DNA of 64,000 bases from Chlorops oryzae (GCA_020466095.1 CM035808.1:1834190-1898189); one strand, 5' to 3'. Counted from the stretch's first letter, positions 1 through 12,570 are shown. Notes: a model not told the origin generated them from the sequence alone. Numbers and translations are program-made.

Positions 1-863
1 GATTACGTACGATCATTTGGAAGGATGTTGAAGTGTTTTGATATTTATTTTTAATCACATTTTAACACTTTTTGTTTTGGTTAGCGGAAATGTGACCCAA
101 TAATAACAAAATGATTTTAAAAGATTAGTAAACAAAGTCAAATTTTCGGAAGTGGCCGCCGGATATTTAGAAACCAATATTTTAACGATGATAATTGCGT
201 CTAAGAAGCCCCCACTTATTGGCAGTAAATGATCGCGTTGTTAGTCTGATGAATTCAACGGCATCCATTGAGCCGTTAAGAACAACTCAGGAAGTGTTTT
301 AAGCAAAGCGAAGCGAAGACCTTAACCTATTTATTTAATTGTTTCGTTCTTAAGTAGGTATATAAAGTGTTTCATATCGCGCTGCATTACTGATGTGGCC
401 GGTGGCCTTCTAAAGTATTGTGTGGATTGTTCAAGAAAATCCATTATGTTTTCAAATTTTTTCATCATGTTTTATGGAAGCAACTAGAAGCGCATTTAAG
501 TGAATCGTTTGACTAGAATAGCTTCAAGCATTCATTGCTTTTGGCCACAATTGTATCCAAGAATTCAGTCTGAAGAGATTTTAGAAAACACATGAGTTTA
601 ACATAATTTAGAGGGCCTTAAAATAAAATGGTCTGCCGTAAATTTTGCGCTGAACTTCAGATTTTTAAAAATATTTTTTATTTATTTTTTTTTCATTTTG
701 ACTTACTAATGGTCTTGTAGTGAGCCTAATTATCGCTGAGGTTTAAATGTCAAATCCAATGGTTTCCTTTCCTAAAAATTATAAATTGTTCGTGCCAAGG
801 TAGCCATACAAAATGGTTGAGTATGTGAATTAAGGTTTAAGGATATAGGTGCTTTCATATAAG
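1..863. other. Non-coding, unassigned AT-rich DNA
   Basis: No open frame of note, no tandem array and no terminal inverted repeat were found. It contains only short homopolymer runs. It ends at the target duplication of the first hAT-like element. Confidence 0.6.
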
Positions 864-2351
864 TAGAGCTCGGATTTTGAATATTTTGAATTTTTTTGAA
901 TTATTTGAATTTTTGAATTATTTGAATTTATTGAATTTTTTGAATTTTTTTGCATTTAACTGTGCTTTTTGAATATTTTAGTCACTGAAGTATATTTTTT
1001 TTTATTTAAGAATTCAACATTTTAATAGGCATACTAAGGGTCATTTTCTCATCTTTTTTTATTGATATAGGCTTCTCCAGTTATAAGGAATATCACAGAA
1101 ATTTTCTATTTGTTCTTGGAGGAAAAAAGGTGCTTTTGGAGCAACACAGGCAATAGTCATATGGCCAAAAAATGACGTTCATCTCAGATGTAAAATTATT
1201 ACTCGTTATTGTTTTTCCCCTGGATTTTCCATAACCAATATCTTTTGTCAATACGTAAGAAAAATTCAACTCATCTTTCTGACCTAACCAGGGTACCATA
1301 TTCATTTTACATCAAAAAAAGGATTTAGAAAATGACTTTTCAATAAGCTGGAACTGACTCAAGAAAATTGCTTTACAAAAATTTCCTACGAATTTCTTGA
1401 GCTTTTTTATATGGAGTTTTTGATTTCTTGCCGAACGGAGTTAAGTTAAATTATCTGATGATAATTTCATACAAATTGATTAATAAGTCAAAGAATTTGA
1501 AATTTAACTGGCAATAAGCTTAAAAGTAGGATGAGAAAAGGCCTAAATCGAAACTAATTTTTTCAAAATGCTAAAGATGGAAACATATTCAGAAGTGTTT
1601 CTGCCATAAACAACTAGTTTTTGGTCGTTGTTGAAGACCACATATATTGCATATATAATATACATATGTATCTATATGTCCTATGCCTAGCTGAACTCTG
1701 AAAAAAGTCCCTTATCGAACAGCACCTTTTAACTAAAATCATTCAAACAATTATTTGATAAAAAAAAAACCAAAACCAGTGAACCGTTGGGTTAGTTCCA
1801 AATTTTATTAACGAGGTTAGCTTTTTGTTCGCTTTTCTATAGGAAACTGGTGCTTTGCAACTAGTTTAAGGAGCTAACCCAGTCGAGATACCTCAGTAAG
1901 TATCTGTAACAGCTAGATGTCTGATAGATGCGATAGCAATACGGAACCGAATCTTCGGTCGACACTATGCATATGGAAGGCGTAGGCTCAAATTCAGAAT
2001 ATAGGTTGACTATAACAAGTTATAGTAGGTGGCGAAAAGGGATATGATCCGTACTGCCACGCCAAAATAGTAGTTTTTCGATTTACTACGGAATAAAAGA
2101 CTGGGAAGCTGCGTATACCATAGCCGGACCGACCTTAGTTTTTTTACTGAGTTTTTTTTCGCTTGTTTCGAAAATTTGTCAATTTTTCGACTATTTTGGA
2201 ATTTTTTACATTTGAATTCATTTGATATTTGTGAATTTTTTTGCAATTTTTTTTTTGAATTTTTGGAATATTTTGTTGAATATTTTTGAATATGATTTTT
2301 TTTGGAGATTTTTTTTTCATTTTTTTTTTCATATTCAAAATCCGAGCTCTA
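864..2351. mobile_element. hAT-like non-autonomous element, 8-bp TSD
   Basis: The ends are inverted copies of TAGAGCTCGGATTTTGAAT. Exactly outside both lies the 8-bp direct repeat CATATAAG (856-863 and 2352-2359). An 8-bp TSD and a TAGAG start are typical of the hAT superfamily (established knowledge). Subterminal regions are rich in TTGAATTT-type repeats (about 870-975 and 2200-2300). A second element (1038-1543) is nested inside. No transposase frame is visible, so mobilisation would have depended on a hAT transposase made elsewhere (inference). The 70-codon minus-strand frame at 1093-1305 matches nothing I recognise. Confidence 0.82.
1038..1543. mobile_element. TAA-flanked element (PIF/Harbinger-like), long copy
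   Basis: The left end reads GGGTCATTTTCTCATC and the right end, reverse-complemented, reads GGCCTTTTCTCATC. TAA lies outside both ends (1035-1037 and 1544-1546). A 3-bp TAA/TTA duplication suggests PIF/Harbinger (inference). The right ~110 bp match the 136-bp element at 45676-45811 in inverse orientation, so that copy may be an internal-deletion derivative. This element sits inside the hAT-like element at 864-2351. Confidence 0.6.
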
Positions 2352-2359
2352 CATATAAG

Positions 2360-3907
2360 AAAGAACTCTAGGGAAGAATATTGAAACACAAAGGATGCCT
2401 CCATTCAGATCACGCTGATTCAACCTATCATTCCACATATGGATTTGAAACATTTAATAGAAAAGTGAGAATCCTCCTGAAACCTCCTCCAGTCCATACC
2501 AATGTCTGCTTTCTTTTTTTTTTTTTTTCATCTAAAATTCCATTTAATCTTTGTAAACATTTTTCCATACTCCACAAAAGAAAAATTCGCCTTATCCATT
2601 CCTTGCCGAGTTGCGCCTTAATTATTAATTATATAAAACCAGCCATCGTGGCGTCGAAAGCAATTTACGAAAAATTTCCTTTCTTTTGTGGGCAGCAATC
2701 AATTTAATCAACAACTGCAAAAACAACAATAACAACAACAACAGCAGCATAAATCGAGTTTTGACAGAAGATTTTAAAAGAAACCGCGTCCGTCCAACCG
2801 GTCGCCGCCAGTAAAAGTGCGAAGGCTTTTCTCATTTCGAATTTTTCGCGAATCAAAAAAAAAAATAAATAAATAAATAAAATAAAAACATTGAGGATAA
2901 TAAAAAGAAATCGAGTCCGAAAGTATTTCGTAACCGAATTTTGCTCCATTAAACCAAATTCGCTTATCAGGGCGGCCGTAAAGTGGGACGAAATGAATCA
3001 AAACTGAATAAATCAGTTCGACAATTGACAACGGTAAAATGATTGCTCGAGCCCAATACATCGCCGAAGGAGATTCCTTGCGTCGGGCAGAGAGTGAGCA
3101 CGACGAGTTTCGACTTGAAAATGCATGTGAATTTCTTCTTCGCTTCCGCTTCCTGCTGCACAGTGTCGAAGTGGCCGGTTTAAGCGGCTTCGGCGTGTCG
3201 AACTTGTTTCTCGATTTTGTAATACCGCTGAGAGCCTCCCTGCCTTAATTGTATGAAAAGCTGACAGTCCTTCTTGTTGTTGTCCCCGATGTTGCGTCGT
3301 CGTCGTCGGGTATGTTGCTCGAAGCAGTTGCATAACAAAAAAGTTGAGGAAAAAACGTAATTTATACAAAGTAGCGTCAGAAGAACTCATTCACTGTTAT
3401 TGTCGCGTGATTTGTCAACGTAGCTTTGCCATCGCGCAATCGCCTTTAGATAATCTTTCAAGAATTCTTTCGAGTTTCGAGCAGCATTTTTGCTCCGTTA
3501 AGACTTAAGATTGGAAGCTGTGAACTGACAGTCTTCTAATTGAAAATTAGAGAAATGAAAAGCATGTATGGAAAAAATTGAAAGCAGGAAGTGGCTTTAG
3601 ATTAGCAACTGTTGAGGTGTGGTTGAACACCAGTCACAATCGGTTATGATTGAATATTTTTCGAGATTTGGGATTAAGAATGAAAAGGTGGACTTTTATG
3701 AGAGTCTTTTCTTCCCATTCAGTAGGAGAAAGTTTGAAATGAAGCGTCTCATAGTCTTCTATTTCTTCAAAAATTTTATGAAGTCAATCGAGTGCAACAA
3801 GATTTGACAAAAAATTTTCATATTTTTCTGTCATTGCAATAACTCTGAGCAGCCAATTCATTACACTGTGCGACATTTTAGAGGTCCTGTTTTGTAAACA
3901 AAAATTT
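2360..3907. other. Apparently single-copy non-coding DNA with microsatellites
   Basis: It holds a T-run near 2515, a CAA/CAG-type microsatellite (about 2710-2750), an AAAT run (about 2860-2886) and a CGT run (about 3297-3310). The part at 2950-3320 is richer in G+C than its surroundings. Short frames occur on both strands at once, so none is supported as coding. Confidence 0.5.
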
Positions 3908-4390
3908 GACGACTGTTTTTGAAAGTGCTCGGTGAGTATAACAACGCCTCATACTCAGTTTTGTCAAGTCACCTCTACTTTTTTTTTAAATAGACTTCAA
4001 AAAGAGGGGCCGAGAATTAAATTACTCACATACTTATGGCTATATCTCGTAATCCGTTCATATTTTTAATTTCTTTTCTATCACAATTTATAGCTCTGAA
4101 CTCATTTTGAATAGTTTTAGTACAAACCGACCCGGAAAAACTCTATCTAGTAGGTGCAAATTGCAAAAATTCCTAAAATTTGACGTGTTTTTTTATCATA
4201 TTTTATTTTGTATGGCCTATAGCTCCCAAGCCAATAAACATTTTATCAAAATTTTTTAATACAAATATAGAAAGATTATAACTAAACAACTTCTTCATAT
4301 ACACGAACTGCATCCGAGCACTACTTGATACCGTTTTGCCGCTGCAAAGTTGAACAATTTTTACCAAAAATCGGAAGAAAAAACGCAAAA
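3908..4390 (+). repeat. Dispersed family A, copy 1
   Basis: It shares with copies at 10.25, 37.42 and 61.16 kb an ordered set of blocks: 'tgaaagtgctcg', 'ggccgagaattaa', 'tggctatatctcg', 'ccggaaaa..ctatctagtag' and 'gcatccgagcac..tgataccgttttg'. No terminal repeats or TSD were found. This is probably an old transposon fragment of unknown class. It is diverged and has no frame. Confidence 0.65.
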
Positions 4391-4737
4391 TCACCCTTTG
4401 GGGGTATGCACGGAATTTTTCAACCCAACGCAAATGGTTCCGAACCATGAAAATAATATGTAATCAGTGTTGCACTATTTTCTTTTCTGGATAATCTGCC
4501 AAGGCAAAAAGGGATTAAGGGAGTTTTTTTTTTGGCAGATTAACATCAGACAGACATCGATCGGGATAAATTTTGACACAATCCTTTAAATGGAAAATTT
4601 ATCAAGTTATTGATGGGTTTTGTTGCGTACAGAATTTTTGCCTTTATTGGTCTTTCTCCAGCAACCACGCTAGTACAGGAGTACGGGGGCAAACCTAAAG
4701 GTAAAATTAATTTAGAGGAGTTTTAAATTTCACGCTG
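4391..4737. other. Unassigned DNA with a short inverted repeat
   Basis: TAATCTGCCAA (about 4490) and TTGGCAGATTA (about 4532) could form a hairpin. Nothing else was identified. Confidence 0.4.
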
Positions 4738-5437
4738 ACGATTAGGTGCTGGATGCAATGGAGTTCGCAGGAGGCAGTTTTGAGGTCTCAAGCCTCTTCG
4801 AAATGCGAGGAGTCATAAAGGAAGACGAGAAATCGATGACGATATAAAAATTCGATATGCCTAAAGCCCAAAATTCAACATTGCGAGATCCCGATGCGAG
4901 AGCGCGAGACGAGTCGCACACAAATTTCAATACATTCAATCGTATGGTTCAAGCTCCAATGTATCGCACTGCGAGAAATCGTAGCGAGAATATTTTGAAA
5001 AATTGAATATTTCTCGTTGCGAGGCAATTTGACAGGTTACTGATGTAGATATTTTTTGAGTACTCGCTATTGGGTACTCGTTTAATCTAATAAAACAAAA
5101 ACTGTTCATTGTTCCGTAAAAAGAGCTTTCAGAATATTTCGCGAGCTTCGGTTCATGTTTTGAAAATTTTTGCAAAATTTTGAATTAAAATTTATACTCA
5201 AGTGATAGCGTATAATTTTTATGAGTACTCGGTACTCGTTAGATTGGTACTTGGTTCAAATATTGCATTACCTAGAAGCGAAATTATGCTTTCATCTGCG
5301 TGACGCAAAACTCTCATTGGAGATTGAAATGCGTCACGCAAAACATTTTCGTGACGTCGCGCACTCTCGCAACGGGCTCTCGCAATATTGGTTTTTGGGC
5401 TTAAGACCCTCCAGAAATAATTTTCTACGTACGCGCC
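4738..5437. mobile_element. Inverted-repeat element with GGCGCGTACG end (hAT-like?)
   Basis: The interior is palindromic. A block near 4866-4910 ('gcccaaaa..ttgcgaga.cccg.tgcgagag') recurs inverted at about 5360-5402. The right end ('ccctccagaaataattttc..acgcgcc') and a left segment ('ttgaggtctcaagcctcttcgaaatgcga') both match the short element at 26736-26862, which would be its deletion derivative. GAGTACTCG-type motifs occur near 5060 and 5222. The 142-codon frame at 5221-5649 spans the inverted repeat and runs past the element end, so it is not supported as a gene. Confidence 0.5.
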
Positions 5438-6839
5438 ATACTATTTTTATGAGGACTTCTCTCATTAATTTAAGCCTTTATTATATCAATATAAAATATA
5501 AAAATTTACTTAATGAAAATACTCGCGGGATCAGTAACCCTTTCATCACAGCTAACCGTCATGCAATCAATCCCATTTTGTTGCACCAAATAACTTCCCA
5601 GTTGGAGTCTTTTGTTCTGGCCGCATCACAAAACTTTTTTAATAAATAATTTTTTTTTTTTTGTTGGCTGAATGGAAAACCGTTTGAATGAACAGTTAGG
5701 TACACTGAATTGGTACCACTATAAAGAGTTTGAGTTTCCTATTATATTTTATTTGTGGACTTGCATTGAAGAAGCTTTTATGCAATCGCGATGGCATTTG
5801 AAAAGCCTTCGGAGGCTAGGCTTCTTATTTTTCTCTTTGTTATAAATGAAAATTTTATGCATCGACATAAAAGTGTTATCGTTTTCTTTTGAATATTTTT
5901 CGAATAAAAACGTGTGTGGCTTTCGTGTCGCTTAGGGGCGAAGTTTTTCTTCAAAATCGTCTGTCGCCTCACTGCCCAATCGAAGGGCTTAAGAAAAAAA
6001 AAAAAAAGAAATTTGTCACAATTCGATTTCGCTTTGATATAAATACTTTGAAATTGTTAAATTATGCGGAATTTTTCGTAAATTTTTTTTATTGTTTTTT
6101 AACACAAAAAGCCGCCTCAACGTAGTTCAACTCTGACCTCCGGCAGCACTGATTTAACATTTCAATCATCGATCGGCTGCTTCGGCCGATAAATCGTTGG
6201 CCTCTCAACTGGTGACAAATAACCCCGATTGGAATGCAGGGCCGCTGGTTTCATTTTCATTTTTCGTTATTATTTTTTTATTTCAATTGGAAAAACGATT
6301 TAAAAATATTTCTGCGCTCTACTCTTCACACTGACCCTTCATAATATTTGATATTCAGATTTTTCGGTCTGCATTAATATCACCTCTGCCGTGTGTGTGC
6401 GTTCGTGTGTGTGTGTGACGTGTATCGCAGCAACTTAACAACTTAATTATGCAAATTTTTATGAAAATTAAGTTAACTTTAGCGTTTGGCCGCAGCTTAG
6501 AGGCTATTTTTAGCCATCATAGGGTCATCATCAAAAGATATTAATATTTTTCCACTCATTCAAAACGAAGAGCTCAGACGGGGGGTGTGTGCAATGTGTG
6601 ACCGAATCTTGTGCATTCCTGCTTCGTATTGCTTTCATGTGAGCGGTTCATCATATAAATTATTTTATTTACACCATTCAAGAGATAAATTCATTAGATA
6701 GATAGAATGAATGGTGGCGCAAGAATGCGGCTGCTTGATTGATGAGCGAAGAGGCAATTGAACCGTACAAAGGCGTGCAGGTTCGTAATTTACCATTGAA
6801 AATATGATTGGAAGAATATGGTGGCATGTAAGGCTCATT
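5438..6839. other. Apparently single-copy non-coding DNA
   Basis: It contains an A-run near 5994-6008 and a GT-rich microsatellite at about 6390-6418. No supported gene or transposon end was seen. Confidence 0.5.
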
Positions 6840-7880
6840 TACTTTTTTGTAAATATCTCAAAATTATAATTTCGAATTTGATGAATTTTCTTTTGGAAAA
6901 AGATAATTCTTGAGGAATTTTCTAAACATATTTAAGAAGTGGATGTAGCGACAGAAATACACTGAAAAAAACTTTTAAAATTTTCTTTTAGTTTTTGTGA
7001 ACATTTTTTCTCAGTGTAAAAATTAAAAAAAATATTTTTGCATTTTCTGATATTTTAAGAATCAGCCAACGTTTGTTTCGTCTTCCTATCTTAATTAGTT
7101 TTTGAGATATTTTGTTAATTGTACTGGCGGCATGAGTTTAAAAAATCATATTTCTGAACTCTGACTAGTGTTCGCTAACTTTTTTGTAAATATCTCAAAG
7201 AGTATACTTTCGAATTTGATGAATTTTCTTTTGGAAAAAGATAATTCCTTGAGGAATTTTCTAAACATATTTAAGAAGTGGTGTAGCGACAGAAATACAC
7301 TGAAAAAAACGTTTAAAATTTTCTTTTAATTTTTGTGAACATTTTTTTCTCAGTGTAAAAATTAAAAAAAATATTTTTGCATTTCCTGATATTTTAAGAA
7401 TCAGCCAACGTTTGTTTCGTCTTCCTATCTTAATTAGTTTTTGAGATATTTCAGAAAAATGTAAGTGCATATTTTTGTTATTGTACTGGCGGCACGAGTT
7501 TAAAAAATCATATTTCTGAACTCTGACTAGTGTTCGCTAATTTTTTTGTCAATATCTCAAAAAGTATACCTTCGAATTTGATGAATTTTCTTTTGAAAAA
7601 GATAATTCCTTGAGGAATTTTCTAAAATATTTAAGAAGTGGTGTAGCGACAGAAATACACTGAAAAATTATTAAAATTTTCTCTTAATTTTTGTGAACAT
7701 TTTTTCTCAGTGTAAAAATTCAAAAATATTTTCGAATTTCCTGATATTTTAAGAATAGCCAACGTTTGTTTGTCTTCCTGATCTTATTAGTTTTTGAGAT
7801 ATTTATGAAAATGTAAGTGCATATTTTTTAATTGTACATGGCGGCATGAGTTTAAAAAATCAGTTTCTGAACTTTGACTC
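6840..7880 (+). repeat. Three-unit tandem array, ~340-360 bp period
   Basis: Units start at about 6841, 7179 and 7540. Each opens with 'tttttgtaaatatctcaaa', continues through 'gaggaattttctaaa' and 'gccaacgtttgtt', and ends near 'tgaactctgactagtgttcgcta'. Unit 2 carries an extra ~20 bp ('cagaaaaatgtaagtgca') that is also seen, slightly altered, in unit 3. The third unit is the most diverged. Each unit includes a ~57-bp TA-flanked palindrome. This is a satellite-like direct duplication with no coding potential. Confidence 0.85.
6960..7016. mobile_element. 57-bp TA-flanked palindrome inside each tandem unit
   Basis: It begins CACTGAAAAAAAC and ends TTTTTTCTCAGTG with TA on both sides. The same structure recurs in the two following units (about 7300 and 7660). 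Its presence in all three implies it was there before the tandem amplification. The end resembles that of family C (CACAGAGAAAAAAATC), so it may be a very short member of that TA-inserting group (inference). Confidence 0.5.
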
Positions 7881-10239
7881 GTTGAGCACCTAAATGATGT
7901 CCGATCGATTAAATCTTTTAATTCCTCTTATCTGTTGCTCTCTACTACATTTCGAGGGTGGTGACTCGAAAAAATTAAACGAACTTAGCAAATTTGGACC
8001 ACCCTACTGCACAGCATGTTATGTCAAAAGGCTTCCTCCTCAGACTCCAAAGTGCTTATTTTACCCATATCAGTACAATATTTACGAAGTCGAATATAAA
8101 AGAGAATTTATGTCTTCTGATATATCAGAGCTTTTCCATATTTATCCATAAATGAGTATCTGTGCAACTTAAGTGCAAAAAAATCGTTCGCGCGAGTTTC
8201 GATAAAGGAAAAATATATTTTTTCTCGACGAAAATAAATGCCTGCTTAAATGTGTCGCTTTACAGTTTTCGCAGTGTGTTAGAATTATTGGCATTTCGCA
8301 GTTATGCAATTGCCGCGAAGTCACGTTCGTACGATTGCGTAAATCTCTCTTCGATGCCGCGTAATATCGATAAACATTTCAGCCGCCAGCATTTGAACAT
8401 TCTAAAGTGCCAAAAAGAAAAGGGGTTTCACGAGGAACGCTTCCAGCAGTTCTCTAAGCGGTTCTGGCTACTTTCACAAACGATCTCGGAGCTCATGGGA
8501 ATTCGAGCGACGGGCTCATAAAATGGTATTCAGTATTTAAAGCGGGAATTTCTTTTTTTTTTATCGGAAATTGATGAGAAGCATCGAATTTTTTATTGTA
8601 AAAGAACCGTAAGAATTTTGACATCCAGGCGATGTCTTTAAGCGGATTGCGTTGAGCCGCCGAGTTAAGGAGAGAAAGAAAAAAGCAAGCAAGAAAGAAA
8701 GCACGTTAGAAAGCTCCGTGACGTTAGCTGCAGTTAAGCCATCGAACAGAGCTTAATAAACGTCATAATTACCGAGGGGTTTTTATTCACAGCAGCGGCC
8801 TCGAGAGAGAAATCAAGCGGGATTTGAAATGATTCTTTGGCATTAATTCTGATCATGCTGATTTATTATTTCTCGAAGAGATTTTTATATTTATTATTAT
8901 TATTATTTTTATTTAAATTCAATGTGCTGTGCTGTTCTATTTTAACCCATCAAACGAATCAACCTGACTGTGTGGATGGATGATCCAATATCAAAATCAT
9001 AAATCCCTTTTATCGCCTTTTAAAGTGCAACGGAAATCAGCGGTCAGTAGCCGCCGATGCGACCAATGTTTGGTCAATTAGGTATTCCATCGATGTCGCC
9101 AAATAAACAGTAAGCCAGCGAGTCAATAGCACAAAAATAAAGAAAGACAATTGTGCTTATAGCCTCACGTATGAAGGCAATGTTGTTGGCTCTTTTGATG
9201 GCCTAGTCCAGCTGCAAGTGTCACTGGTGGGACTTTCTAAATTGAAAATTAATCGAAGAGAGAGAGAGAGAGGGGAATTTTTTTCTTTCATTTTAAATAA
9301 AAGAAATGCATGCACAAAATAAGCGTGAGCAACATTTTTATTATTCTGAAACATTCAAATCGAAATGTGCGACGGCGGGGAAAAAAATTTTTAATGAACG
9401 AAAGCGAAATGAAATGACATGAAATGATCGTGGCGCAAGTTTTGAGCGATTCATTGAATGGAATGGCTTTGAAAATGCCAATCAATGGCACTCCGATATG
9501 ACCGCAGCTGACCACAAGACATCAACGTCAAAGCCATTATTTTCTTGCAGTTTCAGCTTGCACATTGCACCTTGCATCGGCGCCACAAGTGCGCACTTTT
9601 TCACTCACTTTTTCAAAAAAAAAAAATTTTTTTTTAATAAATAAAAAAACCGAAAATAAAAAGTAAAATCATTTCTCAAATAAAACTGGCAATTAAGGCA
9701 ATTTGATGGCTTTGAAATTGAAAGTGATCGTCCGCAATTATTTTTTCTTACTTTTTTATATTTGTTAGGACTTTTGGAGATGCCTTGGAGTGGGGATTTC
9801 GAGGTTGAGGACTTTTGAATGCTTGAGTCTTTTGAATGTCTTTTTTTTAGGATGATTTGCAATTGTTGGAGTGGATTTTCTGAATGTCAAGGGGGTTTGC
9901 TTTCTATTAAGTTGGCGCCTCGAAGGAGCTACTTTGAAGAAACGAAGCTTATGGTTCATCAGTTTCACTTTGATTTGGTGTCTGACAAAAATTGCTTTCT
10001 TAACGCTTTGAGACACGGCGTCACTTATAAGGGACATGAGCTTATCAGATTTTAATGCTATCGGTTTGGGAGCGTATCTGAAAGGGTTAAGAAAAAATGT
10101 ACAGGAAGATCAAAAAGGTGTTTTCTAACTTCTTTCGAATTCCTTTGGTTCGAATGATGGTTATGCTGATGAAAGTTGGTGAAGCTCATTGAATACGCTG
10201 AGACCTATTGTTGAGGTCTTCGAATGTAAATAAAATTTT
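7881..10239. other. Apparently single-copy non-coding DNA
   Basis: It has a TTA microsatellite (about 8890-8910), a GA run (about 9257-9274) and A/T homopolymers near 9616-9640. Frames at 7894-8151 and 8162-8521 (85 and 119 codons, plus strand) were examined. They have no recognisable domain, no plausible splice context and no similarity to a family I know. Confidence 0.5.
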
Positions 10240-10660
10240 GACTGCAATTCGGGTAAACATTTTTAACTTTGCTGTGTCAAAACGGCAACAGGGAGCACTC
10301 GGATACAGATGATATCTTAGAAAGAGTTGTTCAGTCGTATTGGTCTGGACGCTTTGGGCGAGAAATGGTAAAAAAAAAGTGGTGAAAAATTGTTAAATTT
10401 TTGAGATTTTTGCTACTTGTAGCTACTAGATGGAGTCAGTTATTGGTACAGTTCTTTTCTCTATATTTAGGGCTAAAATTTTGTTTTAGACAGGAAAGTA
10501 AAATATCAAACGGTTTGCGAGATATAGCCATAAATATGTGCGTAACTTAATTCTCGGCCACACATTTCAAGATCGATTTGAAATTGACCTGTGGCCAATA
10601 TAGCAAAATTATATAAAGGGATTTGCTACACTAATCAAGTACTTTCAGGAACTCTTTTAG
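10240..10660 (-). repeat. Dispersed family A, copy 2 (inverted)
   Basis: Read on the minus strand it runs 'agttcctgaaagtacttga', 'ggccgagaattaagtt', 'tatggctatatctcgcaaac' and 'atctagtagctacaag', in the same order as copies at 3.9, 37.4 and 61.2 kb. Confidence 0.65.
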
Positions 10661-11827
10661 TGTTGTTTACCCCCCACAGAAAGGTATACAGAAAGACTTT
10701 TTCCTATATATAGGAGATTAGAAGTAGATACATAAATATTTCATTCGAACATTTGTTAACTCCCTTCAATTCTTATAGAGGACCGACCTCCATAAATACT
10801 CACCGTATTTAGCTTTTCCATGAGGACGCTCATTTGATTTTTGGAACACATTTTTGCTGTTCATATGACGATTTTCCATTCAAATTTGACGAAATTAGAA
10901 TCAAGGAATTTTGGGTTTCTTCTTTTATATTAAGTAAATTAACTTTATTTTCACTGTTTTGTTTTGTGTCTCAATTATAAAATATATGTAAATACGTATC
11001 TCAAATATGAGTCAATGTCTTTCGTAAAATTGAATTTCTACTGCAACGAAATTAATTTTGACATTTTAAGCAAAAATTTTCAATATTTTTTTTCCACCTG
11101 GCAGAAATATAAATTCCCAAGCCTACGAGATCAACTGCTGGTCCAAAGCGTGTGCAGTTAAATGAGACACTCATTCATTTTACTACATACTTGAATTCAC
11201 GATTTTTTTTAAAATTTTATTTTCGCCTTTTTTCGCTGTTTCAGAGCCGTTCGCCATTAACGGCAGCGGAAAGTAAAAGTGCCAAAAGTCCGGTCGACGA
11301 AAAAACTTTTCCGACTGATATTTTCAGATTTCTGTTTATTTAAGTTTTTTGATTTTTTATCTATTTATTTATTTTTTTTTTTTTTGCTTTTGTTTTCTCA
11401 AGTTTATTGCACTGCGTTTGAAGAAAATTAAAACAAAAAATCATTTATTTGTTTTAAAAATTCATTTCAATTTGAAATCGTAAGTGATTTTTTCATAATT
11501 TCAGAGTCTTTAGGGTTCGTGGCTTAAGTCTTTTGTTTATTTTAGTCCTCTTACTGTATGGGCATTGAGCAATTTCGGGATTGTAAACGTGGGAGAATTG
11601 AAATAGTATTGGCTATTGAATATTTTTATCGATAAAGAAAGGTAAACAAGATAATTGAGGAAGAAGTTGAATATGAGGAAAAGAAAAATAAAATTGGGTA
11701 AAAGGGTTTTTCGAAGGCTTTTATTCTCACACTTCAAGGGTCCTTCAATGCTTTGAATGCAACAAATTAAATTATTATTAATTTAATTATTGAAATTAAT
11801 TAGAATTTTGAGACAGAAAAAGATGGC
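10661..11827. other. Non-coding AT-rich DNA
   Basis: No supported feature. It contains a T-rich tract near 11345-11385. Confidence 0.5.
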
Positions 11828-12570
11828 TTAAGGGGGTCTTCTCATTGAAAACCCGTTTTTTGGACCCTTTTTAAAAAAATTCTTATTTGAAAACGCAAAG
11901 AATAATTGAAAACTTTTTTTATTTATTGTATTACAAAAGGTTCAAAGTAAATAAAAAAAATTTTTTTGCCTCGATACGTGGGCTGTTCAAAAAGTAATGA
12001 GACTTCAAAGTTGGTGGTGAAAAAAAAGGTGCCGTCACGGCGGCCACGATTCCGGGTCTCCGGAGCGTCCGAAATGGAAAAAAAAACGGGGTTATAATCA
12101 GTATAGATGTAATTCTCGGGTGAACCTCAAGCTTAATTTTGTGATTTTTTTTGACAAAATGGCGGCCATTAAAAAAAAATTTCAATTTCGGGCTTTTTTT
12201 TTGTAGTTTAGTGTAAAAAAAAAAATAGTAAAAAATTTTTTAAAATTATGGTCGAGGTTCACCCGAGAATGGTGACAATTCTGCGTCGATTCCACTTTGT
12301 TTCATGAAAATCGGTTTCAGTTGAACTGGAGATATCATGGCCGCCAGTTCGAAAAACGTGGTTTCGAGATAAACGCGTTTAAAGTTTGAAGCAACGCAAA
12401 AATTACTCGTTTTAGCGCAGATCTTGCTCGACAAAGAAGGCTATATCCTCTAAACTATTTCGAATTTCAAAAAATCCTTTTAGGGGCATATTCACAACTA
12501 CCCAAGCTATAAATAAATGCAAAAAAAAAAAGTCGAAAAAAAAAGTTGCTCAATGAGAAGACCCCCTTAA
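11828..12570. mobile_element. Family B MITE, TTAA-flanked (piggyBac-like), copy 1
   Basis: TTAA (11828-11831) is followed by GGGGGTCTTCTCATTGA. The right end is its exact 17-bp inverse, followed by TTAA (12567-12570). TTAA duplication is the hallmark of piggyBac, but the G-rich end is not the canonical CCC start, so the superfamily is inferred. The interior has no frame. An inverted, diverged copy lies at 19383-20092. Confidence 0.78.

Noticed and set aside
5221..5649. 142-codon frame
   Set aside because: It begins inside an inverted-repeat element and runs out past its end into AT-rich DNA, with no domain recognised.
8162..8521. 119-codon frame (and 7894-8151 upstream)
   Set aside because: No domain, no family resemblance and no splice or promoter context. 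Length is compatible with chance in a stop-poor patch.
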